DNA of 64,000 nucleotides from Antribacter gilvus (GCF_003946865.1 NZ_QXTH01000003.1:358700-422699); one strand, 5' to 3'; shown: positions 7,139 through 16,898, numbered from the stretch's first letter. Made by a program: numbers and translations. Notes: a model not told the origin generated them from the sequence alone.

Positions 7139-9562
7139 CTACCGCACCCCCAGCACGAACGGGTAGACCGCCGACGCCCCTGCCTGCCGCAGGAGCCGCG
7201 ACGCGACGGTGACCGTCCAGCCGGAGTCCGTGTAGTCGTCGACGAGGAGCACCGCGCGGCCGGGCAGCCCGCGGAGCGCGGGCTCGCCGAGCTCGAGCTG
7301 CAGCCGACGCATCACCCCGGCGAGCCGCATCGCCGAGTTCACGTCGTGCCGGCCGGGCTCCTCCTGGCCGGGGACGGGGCCGACGGCGCCGATCAGGGGG
7401 ACCCCGAGGTACTTCGCCAGCCCGGTCGCGAGGTGGAAGGTGAGCTGCGGGCGGGTCACCGACCGGACCGCCACGACGCCCTGGACGAGCAGCCGTCCGG
7501 GGGTGGCCTCGTCGGCCGGGGCGTCGCCCGGCGGGGCGTCGCCCTCGTCACTCACGGGTGCCGCCTCACGCAGCGCCGCCCAGTCGTCGAGGACCCGGGC
7601 GGCGGCGCGGCGCAGCGGCACCGGCACCTCGCCGTCGGGCGCACCGGGGGCGAGCAGGTCGCGCAGGGGACCCGACCAGCCGAGCCCGTCGAGCCGGGCC
7701 ACGGCCCGCCCGGGCTCGGCCTGCTCCCCGGCCGGGATGCGGCCCTTCACGTCGAGCCCGAGGGTCGACAGCCCGGTGGGCCACATGCGGCGCGACTCGA
7801 TCTCGACGCCCGGCCGGTCCATCTCGGCACGCGCCTCGGCGATCGCCTCCGCGTCCGGCGCGTCGGGCAGGTCCACGCCGCCGCACCGGTCGCACCGCCC
7901 GCACTCCCAGCCCGGCTCGAGCTGCGGGTCGTCGAGCTGCGCGCGCAGGTAGGCCATGCGGCACCCGGGCGTCGCGACGTAGTCGACCATCGCCTGCTGC
8001 TCGGCCGCGCGGGTCGCGGCGACCCGCTCGTACCGCTGCGCGTCGTAGACCCACTCCTGACCGGTGGCGACCCAGCCGCCCTGGACCCGCTTCACGGCGC
8101 CGTCGACGTCGAGCACCTTGAGCATGGTCTCGAGCCGGGACCGGCGCAGGTCCACGTGCGCCTCGAGGGCGGCCGTCGACAGGGTCCCGCCGGCGCCCTG
8201 CAGCGCGGCCAGGGTGGCGCGCACCTGGGCCTCGGCCGGGAACGCCTGCTCGCCGAACCAGTCCCAGATCGCCTTGTCCTCCTGCCCCGGGAGGAGCACC
8301 ACGACGGCCCGGTCCACGCCACGTCCCGCACGACCGACCTGCTGGTAGTAAGCGATCGGGGACGAGGGAGCGCCGAGGTGCACCACGAACCCGAGGTCGG
8401 GCTTGTCGAAACCCATGCCGAGCGCGGACGTGGCCACGAGGGCCTTGACGCGGTTCTCCTTGAGGTCGGTCTCGAGCTGCTCGCGCTCGGCGGGCTCCGT
8501 GCGGCCCGTGTAGGCGGAGACGGCGAGCCCGTGCCCGCGCAGCTGCTCCGCGACCTGCTCCGCCGCGGAGACGGTGAGGCAGTACACGATGCCCGACCCG
8601 TCGACGTCCTGGAGCGTCTCCGCCAGCCAGGCCACGCGCGTGGGCTGGTCTCCCAGCTCCAGCACGGCGAGGTGCAGGGACTCGCGGTCCAGCGCGCCAC
8701 GCAGCACGAGCACGTCCTCCGCCGTTGCGCCGCCCGACACCCCGAGCTGCTCCGCCACGTCGGCGGTCACGCGCGCGTTGGCCGTGGCCGTCGTCGCCAG
8801 CACCGGGATGCCTGGCGGCAGGTCCGTCAGCAGGGTGCGGATGCGCCGGTAGTCCGGCCGGAAGTCGTGTCCCCAGTCGCTGATGCAGTGCGCCTCGTCG
8901 ATCACGACGAGGCCCGCGTCGGCCGCCAGGCGCGGCAGCACCTCGTCGCGGAAGCCCGGGTTGTTGAGCCGTTCGGGGGAGCAGAGCAGCACGTCCACCT
9001 CCCCGCGCCCGATCGCCGCGTGGACCTCGGCCCACTCGGTGACGTTCGCGGAGTTGATGGTGACGGCCCGGATCCCGGCGCGCGCCGCGGCCGCGATCTG
9101 GTCGCGCATGAGGGCGAGCAGCGGTGACACGATGATCGTGGGCCCGGCACCTCGCGCGCGCAGCAGGCGGGTCGCGACGAAGTACACCGCCGACTTGCCC
9201 CACCCGGTGCGCTGGACCACGAGCGCGCGGCGCCGGAACGCGGTCAGCGCCTCGATCGCCAGCCACTGGTCCTCGCGGAGCACCGCGTCCTCGCGCCCCA
9301 CGAGCTGGCGGAGGGCGACCTCGGCCTCGTCGCGCAGCGTCCCGCCCTGGCCCGCCCCCTCCATCAGGTCGCGCAGCATCGCCAGCTTCGCCGCCTTCGC
9401 CGCCTCGGGCGAGACAGGCGCGGCGGCGCCGGGTCGCCGGGGGGCCGCAGCCCGGCCGGCGGGCGCCGCGCCGGGCGCGTCGGACGTGGGCGGCTCCCCG
9501 AAGTCGTCGGGGGGCTCGTCCATCGCGAAGGGGAGGTCGGCGAACGGGTCCGAAGAAGTCAC
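7139..9562 (-). CDS. recQ: RecQ-type DNA helicase with C-terminal phosphoribosyltransferase-like domain
   Basis: 807 residues. A low-complexity Ala/Pro N-terminus (about 1-60) precedes RecQ motifs: LREDQWLAIEAL, QRTGWGKSAVY (Walker A), SPLLALMRDQI, DEAHCISDWGHDFRPDYRRI, and helicase C with SALGMGFDKPDLGFVVHLGAP and YYQQVGRAGRG. A zinc-binding CGRCDRCGG follows. The last 200 residues are not RecQ-like: they contain PQLTFHLATGLAKYLGVPLIG and VLLVDDYTDSGWT, which is the PRPP-binding loop pattern of type I phosphoribosyltransferases. GTG 9562 lies six bases after TACGAT, so a leaderless mRNA is likely. Confidence 0.92.
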   Translation of the reverse strand: MTSSDPFADLPFAMDEPPDDFGEPPTSDAPGAAPAGRAAAPRRPGAAAPVSPEAAKAAKLAMLRDLMEGAGQGGTLRDEAEVALRQLVGREDAVLREDQWLAIEALTAFRRRALVVQRTGWGKSAVYFVATRLLRARGAGPTIIVSPLLALMRDQIAAAARAGIRAVTINSANVTEWAEVHAAIGRGEVDVLLCSPERLNNPGFRDEVLPRLAADAGLVVIDEAHCISDWGHDFRPDYRRIRTLLTDLPPGIPVLATTATANARVTADVAEQLGVSGGATAEDVLVLRGALDRESLHLAVLELGDQPTRVAWLAETLQDVDGSGIVYCLTVSAAEQVAEQLRGHGLAVSAYTGRTEPAEREQLETDLKENRVKALVATSALGMGFDKPDLGFVVHLGAPSSPIAYYQQVGRAGRGVDRAVVVLLPGQEDKAIWDWFGEQAFPAEAQVRATLAALQGAGGTLSTAALEAHVDLRRSRLETMLKVLDVDGAVKRVQGGWVATGQEWVYDAQRYERVAATRAAEQQAMVDYVATPGCRMAYLRAQLDDPQLEPGWECGRCDRCGGVDLPDAPDAEAIAEARAEMDRPGVEIESRRMWPTGLSTLGLDVKGRIPAGEQAEPGRAVARLDGLGWSGPLRDLLAPGAPDGEVPVPLRRAAARVLDDWAALREAAPVSDEGDAPPGDAPADEATPGRLLVQGVVAVRSVTRPQLTFHLATGLAKYLGVPLIGAVGPVPGQEEPGRHDVNSAMRLAGVMRRLQLELGEPALRGLPGRAVLLVDDYTDSGWTVTVASRLLRQAGASAVYPFVLGVR

Positions 9563-9568
9563 GTGTCG

Positions 9569-9574
9569 ATCGTA
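9569..9574 (-). promoter_or_regulatory. recQ -10 element, leaderless
   Basis: TACGAT on the minus strand followed by six bases and the GTG of the RecQ gene. The same TACGAT-N6 spacing occurs before arsR. No -35 element is obvious. Confidence 0.45.
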
Positions 9575-9630
9575 GGGGCGACCACCGACGCTCGGGCCGG
9601 TCGGCGGTCGCCACCTGTGGACAACCCGCG

Positions 9631-10491
9631 CTACTCGTCCAGGTCGATGGTCCCGTCCCGACGCCCGGCCTCGCCGAAGAGCGTGAAGCCGAGCGCGGCG
9701 AGCGCGAACCATCCGGCACCGGTCAGGAACGCCCACAGCAGCGGTTCCCCGACGGCGCCCGGCCCGCCGCCGGCCTGGAGCGCCCGGACGCCGTCGAGCC
9801 CGTGGGTCATGGGCAGCGTCTGCGCGAGGGCCTGTACCCACCCCGGCCACGTCGCGACGGGGACGGTGACGCCGGTGACGAGCATCACCAGCGTGTGGGC
9901 GACGTTGCTCACGATGTTCCGCCACCGCGGCCCGCGCAGCACGACGGCGGCGAGCGAGAGCGCGACCCCGTACATGGCGCAGGCGGTCAGGAGCACGGTC
10001 AGCCCGGCGGCGACGGCGGCGCCCACGGTCCACGTCACGCCGAGGAACGGACCCACCACGAACAGCGCGACACCCGACGTGGCCACGCCGCTCGGGATCC
10101 ACTGCAGCGACCTGCCCACGAACACCGGCCACAGCGGCCCCGGGGCGGACACCAGCAGGGCGAGCGTGCCGGTGCTGCGCTCCCAGGTCGTCGAGGCGAC
10201 GGACATGAACACCTCGACGACGGCCACCATGACCGCCTGGCCCACGAAGAGCCGGACGAGCGCCTCGCGGTCGTCGAGGAGCAGGCCGATGATCGCGAAG
10301 AAGACCACCTGGGTCACGATGCGGCCCAGCCATCCGACGGACCAGGTCAGTGGCGTGTAGACGGTGCGCAGGTCGGCGAGAGCGACCCGCGACGCGGCGG
10401 CCACGATCCGGCCGGGGCTCGGCCTCCGCCCGGGGCTCGGCCTGCGGACGCTGCCCGTGGCCTCCGGGGCAGGGGTGGTGAGCTCAGGCAT
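9631..10491 (-). CDS. ABC exporter permease (DrrB/ABC-2 type), second subunit
   Basis: 286 residues, six predicted membrane helices after a 25-residue Pro/Arg-rich cytoplasmic N-terminus. The first helix begins near LTWSVGWLGRIVTQVVFFAIIG; the others cover the central AVMVAVVEVFM, GVALFVVGPFLG, AAGLTVLLTACAMYG and VAHTLVMLVTGVTVPV stretches. The layout is typical of ABC-2 permeases used for drug or polysaccharide export. ATG 10491 overlaps the preceding permease by eight bases. It functions as one half of the channel energised by the ATPase at 11257-12252. Confidence 0.88.
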   Translation of the reverse strand: MPELTTPAPEATGSVRRPSPGRRPSPGRIVAAASRVALADLRTVYTPLTWSVGWLGRIVTQVVFFAIIGLLLDDREALVRLFVGQAVMVAVVEVFMSVASTTWERSTGTLALLVSAPGPLWPVFVGRSLQWIPSGVATSGVALFVVGPFLGVTWTVGAAVAAGLTVLLTACAMYGVALSLAAVVLRGPRWRNIVSNVAHTLVMLVTGVTVPVATWPGWVQALAQTLPMTHGLDGVRALQAGGGPGAVGEPLLWAFLTGAGWFALAALGFTLFGEAGRRDGTIDLDE

Positions 10492-11260
10492 GCGCGAGGC
10501 TCCCGGTCCGGCGGACACGCTGCAGCGTGCGCCCGAGCAGGCCATGGGCGACGACGTACCCGGCGGCGCCGAGCCCGACGACCGCGGCCAGCCGGGCTCC
10601 GAGGCCGACCACGGGCCCGGCGGCCAGCGCGTCCCGCAACAGGTCCGACGACCACGACAGGAACACCAGCCGGGAGGGCCACTCGACCCAGGTGGGCAGG
10701 AGCGACACCGGAACGAGCACGCCACCGAGCACGTAGAAGGGGTAGCTGAGCGAGTTCTGGAAGGTCCGCGCCGAGCGGGCGAGCACGAAGACGCACGCCA
10801 TGACCCCTGCCCAGCCGGTCATCGCGAGGGCGGTCAGCCCCAGCACCAGGAGGAAGACCCAGGGATGGGCCACGTCCACCGGGGAGCCGGTGAGCGCCCA
10901 GCCCACGGCCCAGGCCTCGGCGAAGGCGACCAGGGAGACGGCGACGACCGCGAGGACGCGCCCCCCGAGGAGCGCCGCGAACGGCGCGGGCGCGGCCAGC
11001 AGCGCCTCGAGCGACCCGTTCTCCCGGTCCTTGGCGATCAGCTCGCCGGCGGTCTGCAGGCTCATCTGCCAGAGGGCGATCAGGGCGGGCGCCAGGACGC
11101 CGTACGCGGTGAGGTCGCCGCGACCGGCGTGCAGGAAGATCGTCACGAAGACCGCGGTGGTCAGCGGCGCAGTGAACAGTGCGAGGAACCAGTCGGGCGT
11201 GCCCCGCATCTGCCGCAGCTGCACCACGACCCCTGTCGCCACGGTCCGCACCACGCTCAC
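10484..11260 (-). CDS. ABC exporter permease (ABC-2 type), first subunit
   Basis: 258 residues with about six membrane segments (LFTAPLTTAVFVTIFL, VLAPALIALWQMSL, VLAVVAVSLVAFAEAWAVG, WVFLLVLGLTALAMTGWAGVMACVFVLA and others) and the cytoplasmic loop DRENGSLEALLAAPAP, which is characteristic of ABC-2 permeases. GTG 11260 overlaps the ATPase stop by four bases (GTGA), so the three exporter genes are translationally coupled. The substrate is unknown. Confidence 0.87.
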   Translation of the reverse strand: MSVVRTVATGVVVQLRQMRGTPDWFLALFTAPLTTAVFVTIFLHAGRGDLTAYGVLAPALIALWQMSLQTAGELIAKDRENGSLEALLAAPAPFAALLGGRVLAVVAVSLVAFAEAWAVGWALTGSPVDVAHPWVFLLVLGLTALAMTGWAGVMACVFVLARSARTFQNSLSYPFYVLGGVLVPVSLLPTWVEWPSRLVFLSWSSDLLRDALAAGPVVGLGARLAAVVGLGAAGYVVAHGLLGRTLQRVRRTGSLAHA

Positions 11261-12252
11261 GAGCCCACCCGCATCCCGCGCCGGTTCCCGTCGCCGTCCG
11301 TCCCCAGGAGGCCCAGGTAGACCTCCTCCAGGGACGGCGGCCCCGCGGTCACCGAGGTGTGACCGGCGGCGAGGATCGCGGCCATCACCTGCCCGACGAC
11401 GTCCTGGCCCCCCTCCACGTCGACGTCGAGCGTGCGCCGGGCCGGGTCGTGCGTCGTCAGGACGCCGGGGAGGTCCAGCGGCCCGGCGAGCGCGCGGGCG
11501 TCGGCGACGTCGTGCACCCGGATACGGCTCCCGCGCGCGAGGAGTCCGCGCACGTCGCCGGGAGTGCCTGTCCCGACGACCCGGCCGTGGTCGACGAACG
11601 TGACCGTGTCGCAGACCGACTCCGCCTCGGCCATGTCGTGGGTGGTCAGGACGACGGTGCGCCCCTCGGTACGCAGCTCGCCCACGAGGGCGCGGAAGTC
11701 GTGCGCCGAGACGGGGTCCATGCCGACGGTCGGCTCGTCGAGGAGGAGGAGCGGCGGGTCGGCGACGAGGCCGCGTGCCAGGTGGACCCGCTGCTTCATG
11801 CCGCGGCTGAACGTCTCGACCAGGCTGTCCGCCCGGTCGGCCAGCCCGAGCCGGTCGAGCAGCGCCGAGACCCGGGTACGGGTCTCGCGCCGGCCGAGGC
11901 CGTGCATGGCGCACCAGAACTCGAGGTTCTCGCGGGCGGAGAGCCGCCCGTACAGCCCGCGCTCGCCGCCGAAGACGATGCCGATCTCCCGGCGGACCTC
12001 CGCTGCGTCCCGGACGACGTCGAAGCCCAGCACGCTCGCGCGGCCCGACGTCGGCAGCAGCACCGTGCACGCGATCTTGCAGAGCGTGGTCTTGCCGGCG
12101 CCGTTCGGCCCGAGGAGACCGTGGACCCCGCCGGCCGGCAGCCGCAGGTCCACGCCGTCGAGGGCGGTCACCGGCGCCTTGCCCCGCGGGGTGAACACGC
12201 GGGTCAGCGACTCCAGGTGGAGGGCGTCGGGCGGGGACGTGGTGGCGGCCAT
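11257..12252 (-). CDS. ABC exporter ATP-binding protein (DrrA-like)
   Basis: 331 residues. Walker A GLLGPNGAGKTTL (about residue 45), Q-loop region GIVFGGERGLYGRLS, signature ETFSRGMKQRVHLARGL, Walker B LLLLDEPTVGMDP and H-loop VVLTTHDMAEAE are all present. A C-terminal regulatory extension of about 90 residues (SRIRVHDVADARAL onward, then SLEEVYLGLLG) is as in DrrA/NatA-type exporters. The start is ATG 12252 with a CATCCT hexamer six bases upstream. It is divergent from the LuxR regulator, which may control it. Confidence 0.93.
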   Translation of the reverse strand: MAATTSPPDALHLESLTRVFTPRGKAPVTALDGVDLRLPAGGVHGLLGPNGAGKTTLCKIACTVLLPTSGRASVLGFDVVRDAAEVRREIGIVFGGERGLYGRLSARENLEFWCAMHGLGRRETRTRVSALLDRLGLADRADSLVETFSRGMKQRVHLARGLVADPPLLLLDEPTVGMDPVSAHDFRALVGELRTEGRTVVLTTHDMAEAESVCDTVTFVDHGRVVGTGTPGDVRGLLARGSRIRVHDVADARALAGPLDLPGVLTTHDPARRTLDVDVEGGQDVVGQVMAAILAAGHTSVTAGPPSLEEVYLGLLGTDGDGNRRGMRVGS

Positions 12253-12303
12253 GGCGCCAGGATGGTGGGCGCCGGAATCATGGCACTAGTCAATACTACG
12301 TAG

Positions 12304-13854
12304 ATGAGCCGGTTCCGAGACCTCCTCCACCTGAGCCGCGCGGCCTGGCTCCGCGGCGACGCGGCGGCCACCTGGCGGTCGCTCGACGAGGCGGAGGCGC
12401 TCGCGGGCGACGACCCGGCGCTCCGCGCGGAGGTGCTCGCCGCCCGGAGCGTGGCCCTGGTGCGGGCGGAGCGGATGGCCGAGGCGCGGCTCGTCGCTGA
12501 GGCGGCGACCGCGCTGGCGGCCACCGTGCCCGGTCCGAGCGCCGGCCTCCGGGCCGCCGTCGCGCACGCCACGGTGAGCCGGAACGTCGTCGAACCCCCC
12601 GAGGGATGGGACGCCCACGGGCTTGCGGCGGCGCTGGCCGAGCTCGACCGCATCGCCGTCGCGCGCGAGCCCGAGCTGCTGGACGCGGCGTCACGCGCGA
12701 TCACGAACGGCCTGGTGCTGCGGATGGACGACGCCTGGCGGACCCTCGGCGCGGGACCGGGGCCCGTCCACTCGCGCGCGTGGGAGTGGGTGGGCCGGGC
12801 CCTGACGCTCGCCCACGACCTGCCCGACCCGGGCACCGTGCTGCGCCAGGCCGTGGACCTGGCGTGGCACACCGGGCAGTGGGAACGGGGCTGGGAGCAC
12901 GCCCGGACCCACCTCGACCGCGAGACCCAGCGCAACGAGCTGGTGGCCGTGCTCGCCAAGGGCGCCACCTTCGCCTGGGAGGCAGGACGGGACGCCGACG
13001 CGCGGGAGCTCGGACGCCGGGCCGTGGCGTCGAGCGTCGCCGTCGACCACCCCTGGGTCCGGGTCTACGCGTACCTCGGCGGGGTGATCGCCGCCGCCGC
13101 GGGCGGTGGTTCGCTCGCGGCGGCCCTCCGCGCCTACGCGGCCTGCACCGACCGGGCGGGGCACGCGTCCCGCCGGGGCCGGGCGTGGCACGCCGCCCTC
13201 GTGGCCCTCGACGCCGGCCATCCGCCCGACGACGTGCGCGCGTTCCTCCGGCGGGTGGTCCCGGGCGGGCTGGGCCCACCGCGCCGCGAGGCGCTGGCAC
13301 GCCTGCTGCTGGCCGACGCCGAGGACCGGCCCGCGGGCGCCCTCCCGGCCCCCGCGTGGGCGCACGACTCCGGGTCGCCCGGCCCCGGGGCGCCCGACGC
13401 CGACGCCCTGCTCGACACCCTGGACCTGCCCTCCCTCCCCGCGACCGACCAGGCCCGTGCCCTCCTCGCGCTCGCGCGGCGGGAGCGCCTCCACGGACGG
13501 GACGGCGCGGCCGCCGCGCACCTCGTGCGCGCCCGCACGATCCTCGCCGCCTGGCCCGGCCGCGTGTCGGCGCGGGTCGAGCGAGAGGTGGGCGCCGTCG
13601 TCGGACACCTGGCGGCCACGCCGGCGCAGCGGCGGGTGCTGGACCTGCTCGTCGAGGGCTGGAGCAACGCAGCCGTCGCCGCCGCCCTCGGCCTCAGCGA
13701 GCGGACGGTGGCGGTGCACGTGTCGGCCCTGCTGCGGGCGAACCGGGCGACCTCCCGCACCGAGCTCGTCGCGCGCGAGCTGCGCCGCCGGGCGCTCGCC
13801 GGGGACGGCCCGCCAGGGACGTTCGGTGGGCGGACTCACATCCGTCCGCCGTGA
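12304..13854 (+). CDS. LuxR-family regulator with helical repeat N-terminus
   Basis: 516 residues. The C-terminal 65 residues form a LuxR/GerE helix-turn-helix (QRRVLDLLVEGWSNAAVAAALGLSERTVAVHVSALL). The long Ala/Arg/Leu-rich helical region ahead of it resembles TPR-like sensor halves of LAL regulators, but no Walker A motif is visible, so it is not a full MalT-type ATPase. An AATACT hexamer lies six bases before ATG 12304 and a CTACGTAG palindrome (12296-12303) abuts the start. It is divergent from the ABC exporter, which is a plausible target. The effector is unknown. Confidence 0.8.
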   Translation: MSRFRDLLHLSRAAWLRGDAAATWRSLDEAEALAGDDPALRAEVLAARSVALVRAERMAEARLVAEAATALAATVPGPSAGLRAAVAHATVSRNVVEPPEGWDAHGLAAALAELDRIAVAREPELLDAASRAITNGLVLRMDDAWRTLGAGPGPVHSRAWEWVGRALTLAHDLPDPGTVLRQAVDLAWHTGQWERGWEHARTHLDRETQRNELVAVLAKGATFAWEAGRDADARELGRRAVASSVAVDHPWVRVYAYLGGVIAAAAGGGSLAAALRAYAACTDRAGHASRRGRAWHAALVALDAGHPPDDVRAFLRRVVPGGLGPPRREALARLLLADAEDRPAGALPAPAWAHDSGSPGPGAPDADALLDTLDLPSLPATDQARALLALARRERLHGRDGAAAAHLVRARTILAAWPGRVSARVEREVGAVVGHLAATPAQRRVLDLLVEGWSNAAVAAALGLSERTVAVHVSALLRANRATSRTELVARELRRRALAGDGPPGTFGGRTHIRPP

Positions 13855-13863
13855 CAGCCTCCG

Positions 13864-13869
13864 TAGACT
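13864..13869 (+). promoter_or_regulatory. hisC operon -10 element, leaderless
   Basis: TAGACT, then six bases, then the GTG start of hisC. The transcription start would be the G of the start codon. No Shine-Dalgarno sequence is present, which supports leaderless initiation for the hisC-hisB-X-hisH transcript. Confidence 0.6.
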
Positions 13870-13875
13870 GGGACG

Positions 13876-15042
13876 GTGACCACGACCCCCAGCACGGGAC
13901 GCCGGGCCGTGCTGCCCCTGCGTCCCGAGCTCGCCGACGAGGAGCCCTACGGCGCCCCGCAGCTCGACGTGCCGGTCCTGCTGAACGTCAACGAGAACCC
14001 GTACCCCCCGGACGACGACGTGGTGGCGACCATCGCGGCCGAGGTGACCCGTGCGGCCCGCAGCCTCAACCGGTACCCCGACCGCGACTTCCCGGCCCTG
14101 CGCGCCGACCTCGCGGACTACCTGATGCTCGAGTCGGGCGTCTGCATGGAGGGCTTCGACGTCTGGGCCGCCAACGGCTCCAACGAGGTCATGCTCCACC
14201 TGCTGCAGGCCTTCGGCGGGCCCGGGCGCACCGCGCTGTCCTTCGCGCCCACGTACTCGATGTACCCCGAGTACGCGCGTGACACGCACACCACCTGGGT
14301 CACCGGCCGCCGCGAGGAGGACTTCACCCTCGACCCGGACGCCGCCGTCGCAGCCGTGGCCGAGCACCGGCCCTCCGTGATCCTCCTGACCAGCCCCAAC
14401 AACCCGACGGGCACCGCCCTGCCGACCGCCACGATCGAGGCGGTCCTCGCGGCCGCCCGCGACGTGGACGTGGACGGTACGGGCGCACCCGCCGTCGTCG
14501 TCGTCGACGAGGCCTACGCCGAGTTCCGGCGCGCCGGGACGCCGTCGGCCCTCGCGCTGCTCGCCGACCACCCGCACCTGGCCGTCTCGCGCACCATGTC
14601 CAAGGCGTTCGCCCTCGCCGGCGCGCGCGTCGGCTACCTCGCCGCGAGCCGCGAGCTCGTGGACGCCCTGCGCGTCGTGCGCCTGCCCTACCACCTCAGC
14701 GCCGTCACCCAGGCCACCGCCCGCGCGGCCCTGCGCCACCGCGAGTCCCTGCTCGCGCAGGTCGACACGCTCCGCACCGAGCGCGACGGGCTCGTCGCCT
14801 GGCTCCGGGCCCAGACCCACGCCGACGGCACGCCGTTCGAGGTGGCCGAGTCCGACGCGAACTTCGTGCTCTTCGGCCGGTTCGCCGACCGCCACGCCGT
14901 CTGGCAGGGTCTTCTCGACCACGGCGTGCTCATCCGGGAGACCGGCCCCGACGGGTGGCTCCGCGTCTCCGTCGGCACCACTGCCGAGACTGCGGCGTTC
15001 CGGGACGCCCTGACCCAGGTCCTTCTCAAGGAGGAAGCATGA
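13876..15042 (+). CDS. hisC: Histidinol-phosphate aminotransferase
   Basis: 388 residues, a fold-type I PLP enzyme converting imidazole acetol phosphate and glutamate to histidinol phosphate. Visible: [55 protein letters not shown] (PLP-contacting Asp and Tyr), [17 protein letters not shown] with the Schiff-base Lys, and RVSVGTTAE with the carboxylate-binding Arg region. GTG 13876 is chosen from the TAGACT-N6 promoter. The stop overlaps the hisB start by four bases. Confidence 0.95.
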   Translation: MTTTPSTGRRAVLPLRPELADEEPYGAPQLDVPVLLNVNENPYPPDDDVVATIAAEVTRAARSLNRYPDRDFPALRADLADYLMLESGVCMEGFDVWAANGSNEVMLHLLQAFGGPGRTALSFAPTYSMYPEYARDTHTTWVTGRREEDFTLDPDAAVAAVAEHRPSVILLTSPNNPTGTALPTATIEAVLAAARDVDVDGTGAPAVVVVDEAYAEFRRAGTPSALALLADHPHLAVSRTMSKAFALAGARVGYLAASRELVDALRVVRLPYHLSAVTQATARAALRHRESLLAQVDTLRTERDGLVAWLRAQTHADGTPFEVAESDANFVLFGRFADRHAVWQGLLDHGVLIRETGPDGWLRVSVGTTAETAAFRDALTQVLLKEEA

Positions 15043-15638
15043 CCCGCACCGGCCGCGTCGAGCGCGCCACGTCCGAGTCCAAGGTCCTCGTCGAGCTCGA
15101 CCTCGACGGCACCGGGCGCACGGACGTCGCCACCGGCGTCCCGTTCTACGACCACATGCTCACCGCCCTGGGCAAGCACTCCCTCATGGACCTCACCGTC
15201 CACGCGTCCGGCGACACGCACATCGACGCGCACCACACCGTCGAGGACGTCGCCATCTGCATCGGCCAGGCGCTGCGCGAGGCCCTCGGCGACAAGGTCG
15301 GCATCGCCCGGTACGGCGACGCCACCGTGCCCCTCGACGAGGCGCTGGCGCTCGCGGTCGTGGACGTGTCCGGCCGCCCGTACCTGGTGCACGAGGGCGA
15401 GCCCGCCGGGCAGGAGTACCACCTCATCGGCGGCCACTTCACCGGCTCCCTGACGCGCCACGTGCTGGAGTCGGTCGCGCACCACGCCGGCATCACGCTG
15501 CACGTGCGCGTGCTCGCGGGCCGCGACCCCCACCACATCGTCGAGGCCCAGTTCAAGGCCCTGGCGCGCGCGCTGCGCGCCGCCGTCGCTCTCGACCCTC
15601 GCGTCGAGGGCATCCCGTCCACGAAGGGTGCGCTGTAA
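15039..15638 (+). CDS. hisB: Imidazoleglycerol-phosphate dehydratase
   Basis: 199 residues, monofunctional IGPD length without the HisB phosphatase domain. Manganese-binding His/Glu clusters are visible: [49 protein letters not shown], and the internally repeated [16 protein letters not shown]. It dehydrates IGP to imidazole acetol phosphate, the substrate of HisC. A strong AAGGAGGAA site precedes ATG 15039, which overlaps the hisC stop. Confidence 0.96.
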   Translation: MTRTGRVERATSESKVLVELDLDGTGRTDVATGVPFYDHMLTALGKHSLMDLTVHASGDTHIDAHHTVEDVAICIGQALREALGDKVGIARYGDATVPLDEALALAVVDVSGRPYLVHEGEPAGQEYHLIGGHFTGSLTRHVLESVAHHAGITLHVRVLAGRDPHHIVEAQFKALARALRAAVALDPRVEGIPSTKGAL

Positions 15639-15642
15639 CCGC

Positions 15643-16215
15643 ATGTCCGACACCCACGGCAACCCCACCCCCGGAAGCCCGGCAGACGAGCCGACGACCC
15701 CGGACGACCTGCCCGGTCTCGACGACCTCGACTTCGAGATCCCGGACGACCTCTCGTCGCTGACGAACCCCACCACCGACCCGGAGCTCGCTGTCCTCGT
15801 CACGCAGATCGCCGGGGCGGGCCCGCTGGCCGCCGCCTGCGCGCTCTCCGGGCTCGACGTCGACGCCGTGCCCACGTCCATCGGGGCCCTGGCCGTGCTG
15901 CGCGACCGCGCCGGCGACGCCCCCGAGCAGGCCGCCGCCGCCATCTCCGGCCTGGTCCGCGGCGTGCCGCTGGTCCTCGTCACCCGCCGTGGCGAGCAGC
16001 TGACGGCGCTGCGCTTCACCGACGGCGAGCGTGGCGACGAGCTCTCCCCGGGCCTGGTGCTGGGCGGCGCCCCGGAGGAGCTGGAGGACCTGCTGACGGG
16101 CTTCAAGACGGTGGCCGAGCTGGACGGCGTCGTCGCGTCGTCGTCCATCAGCCGCTTCAAGGCGGTCCGCCTGCTCACCTCGGCCGCGCGCAAGGCGCGC
16201 AGGAAGCCGGAGTGA
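15643..16215 (+). CDS. Conserved hypothetical protein within his operon
   Basis: 190 residues of unknown function. It starts at ATG 15643, four bases after the hisB stop. The first 50 residues are acidic and Pro-rich ([22 protein letters not shown]). The remainder is a compact alpha/beta-looking domain ending in a basic tail (ARKARRKPE). No catalytic motif is recognised. Its position, with a 1-4 base overlap with hisH, means it must be co-expressed with histidine biosynthesis. Confidence 0.7.
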   Translation: MSDTHGNPTPGSPADEPTTPDDLPGLDDLDFEIPDDLSSLTNPTTDPELAVLVTQIAGAGPLAAACALSGLDVDAVPTSIGALAVLRDRAGDAPEQAAAAISGLVRGVPLVLVTRRGEQLTALRFTDGERGDELSPGLVLGGAPEELEDLLTGFKTVAELDGVVASSSISRFKAVRLLTSAARKARRKPE

Positions 16216-16877
16216 TGGGCGCTCCCAAGGTCGTCGTCCTCGACTACGGCTTCGGCAACGTCCGGTCCGCCGTCCGCGCGCTGGAGCGCGTGGGTGCCGA
16301 GGCCGAGCTCACCGCCGACCGCACCGCCGCGCAGGAGGCCGACGGGCTGCTGGTCCCCGGCGTCGGCGCGTTCGCCGCGTGCATGGAGGGGCTGCGCACG
16401 GTGCGCGGCGGCGAGGTCGTCGACCGCCGCCTCGCGGGCGGCCGCCCGGTGCTCGGCATCTGCGTGGGCATGCAGATCCTGTTCGCGCGCGGCGTCGAGC
16501 ACGGCGTCGAGACCGAGGGCCTGGGGGAGTGGGCCGGCACGGTCGAGCGCCTCGACGCACCCGTGGTGCCGCACATGGGCTGGTCGCCCGTCGAGGCCCC
16601 GGAGGACTCGGTCCTGTTCGCCGGCGTGCGCGACGAGCGCTTCTACTTCGTGCACTCGTACGCCGCGCAGGAGTTCACCCAGGGGCACGACGACTTCGCG
16701 AGCAAGCACTACACGCCACCGCGTGTGACCTGGGCCCATCACGGCACGCCCCAGCGGGGCGCGCGCTTCGTCGCGGCCGTCGAGGACGGCCCGCTCAGCG
16801 CCACGCAGTTCCACCCCGAGAAGTCCGGCGACGCCGGGGCCACCCTGCTCGAGAACTGGGTCCGCTCGCTCGCCTGA
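16215..16877 (+). CDS. hisH: Imidazole glycerol phosphate synthase, glutamine amidotransferase subunit
   Basis: 220 residues, a class I glutamine amidotransferase that hydrolyses glutamine and passes ammonia to HisF. Present are [27 protein letters not shown] (oxyanion region), the nucleophile motif [10 protein letters not shown], and the catalytic His/Glu in [11 protein letters not shown] 16215 is preferred; GTG 16212 in the same frame would add one residue and give a GTGA overlap. hisF itself is not in this window. Confidence 0.95.
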   Translation: MGAPKVVVLDYGFGNVRSAVRALERVGAEAELTADRTAAQEADGLLVPGVGAFAACMEGLRTVRGGEVVDRRLAGGRPVLGICVGMQILFARGVEHGVETEGLGEWAGTVERLDAPVVPHMGWSPVEAPEDSVLFAGVRDERFYFVHSYAAQEFTQGHDDFASKHYTPPRVTWAHHGTPQRGARFVAAVEDGPLSATQFHPEKSGDAGATLLENWVRSLA

Positions 16878-16898
16878 GGCGAGCCGCCCGTCACCACG

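Noticed and set aside
7059..7140. GC-rich spacer as a small gene
   Set aside because: It consists of short tandem and inverted GC-only repeats between convergent stops, with no start or ribosome site.
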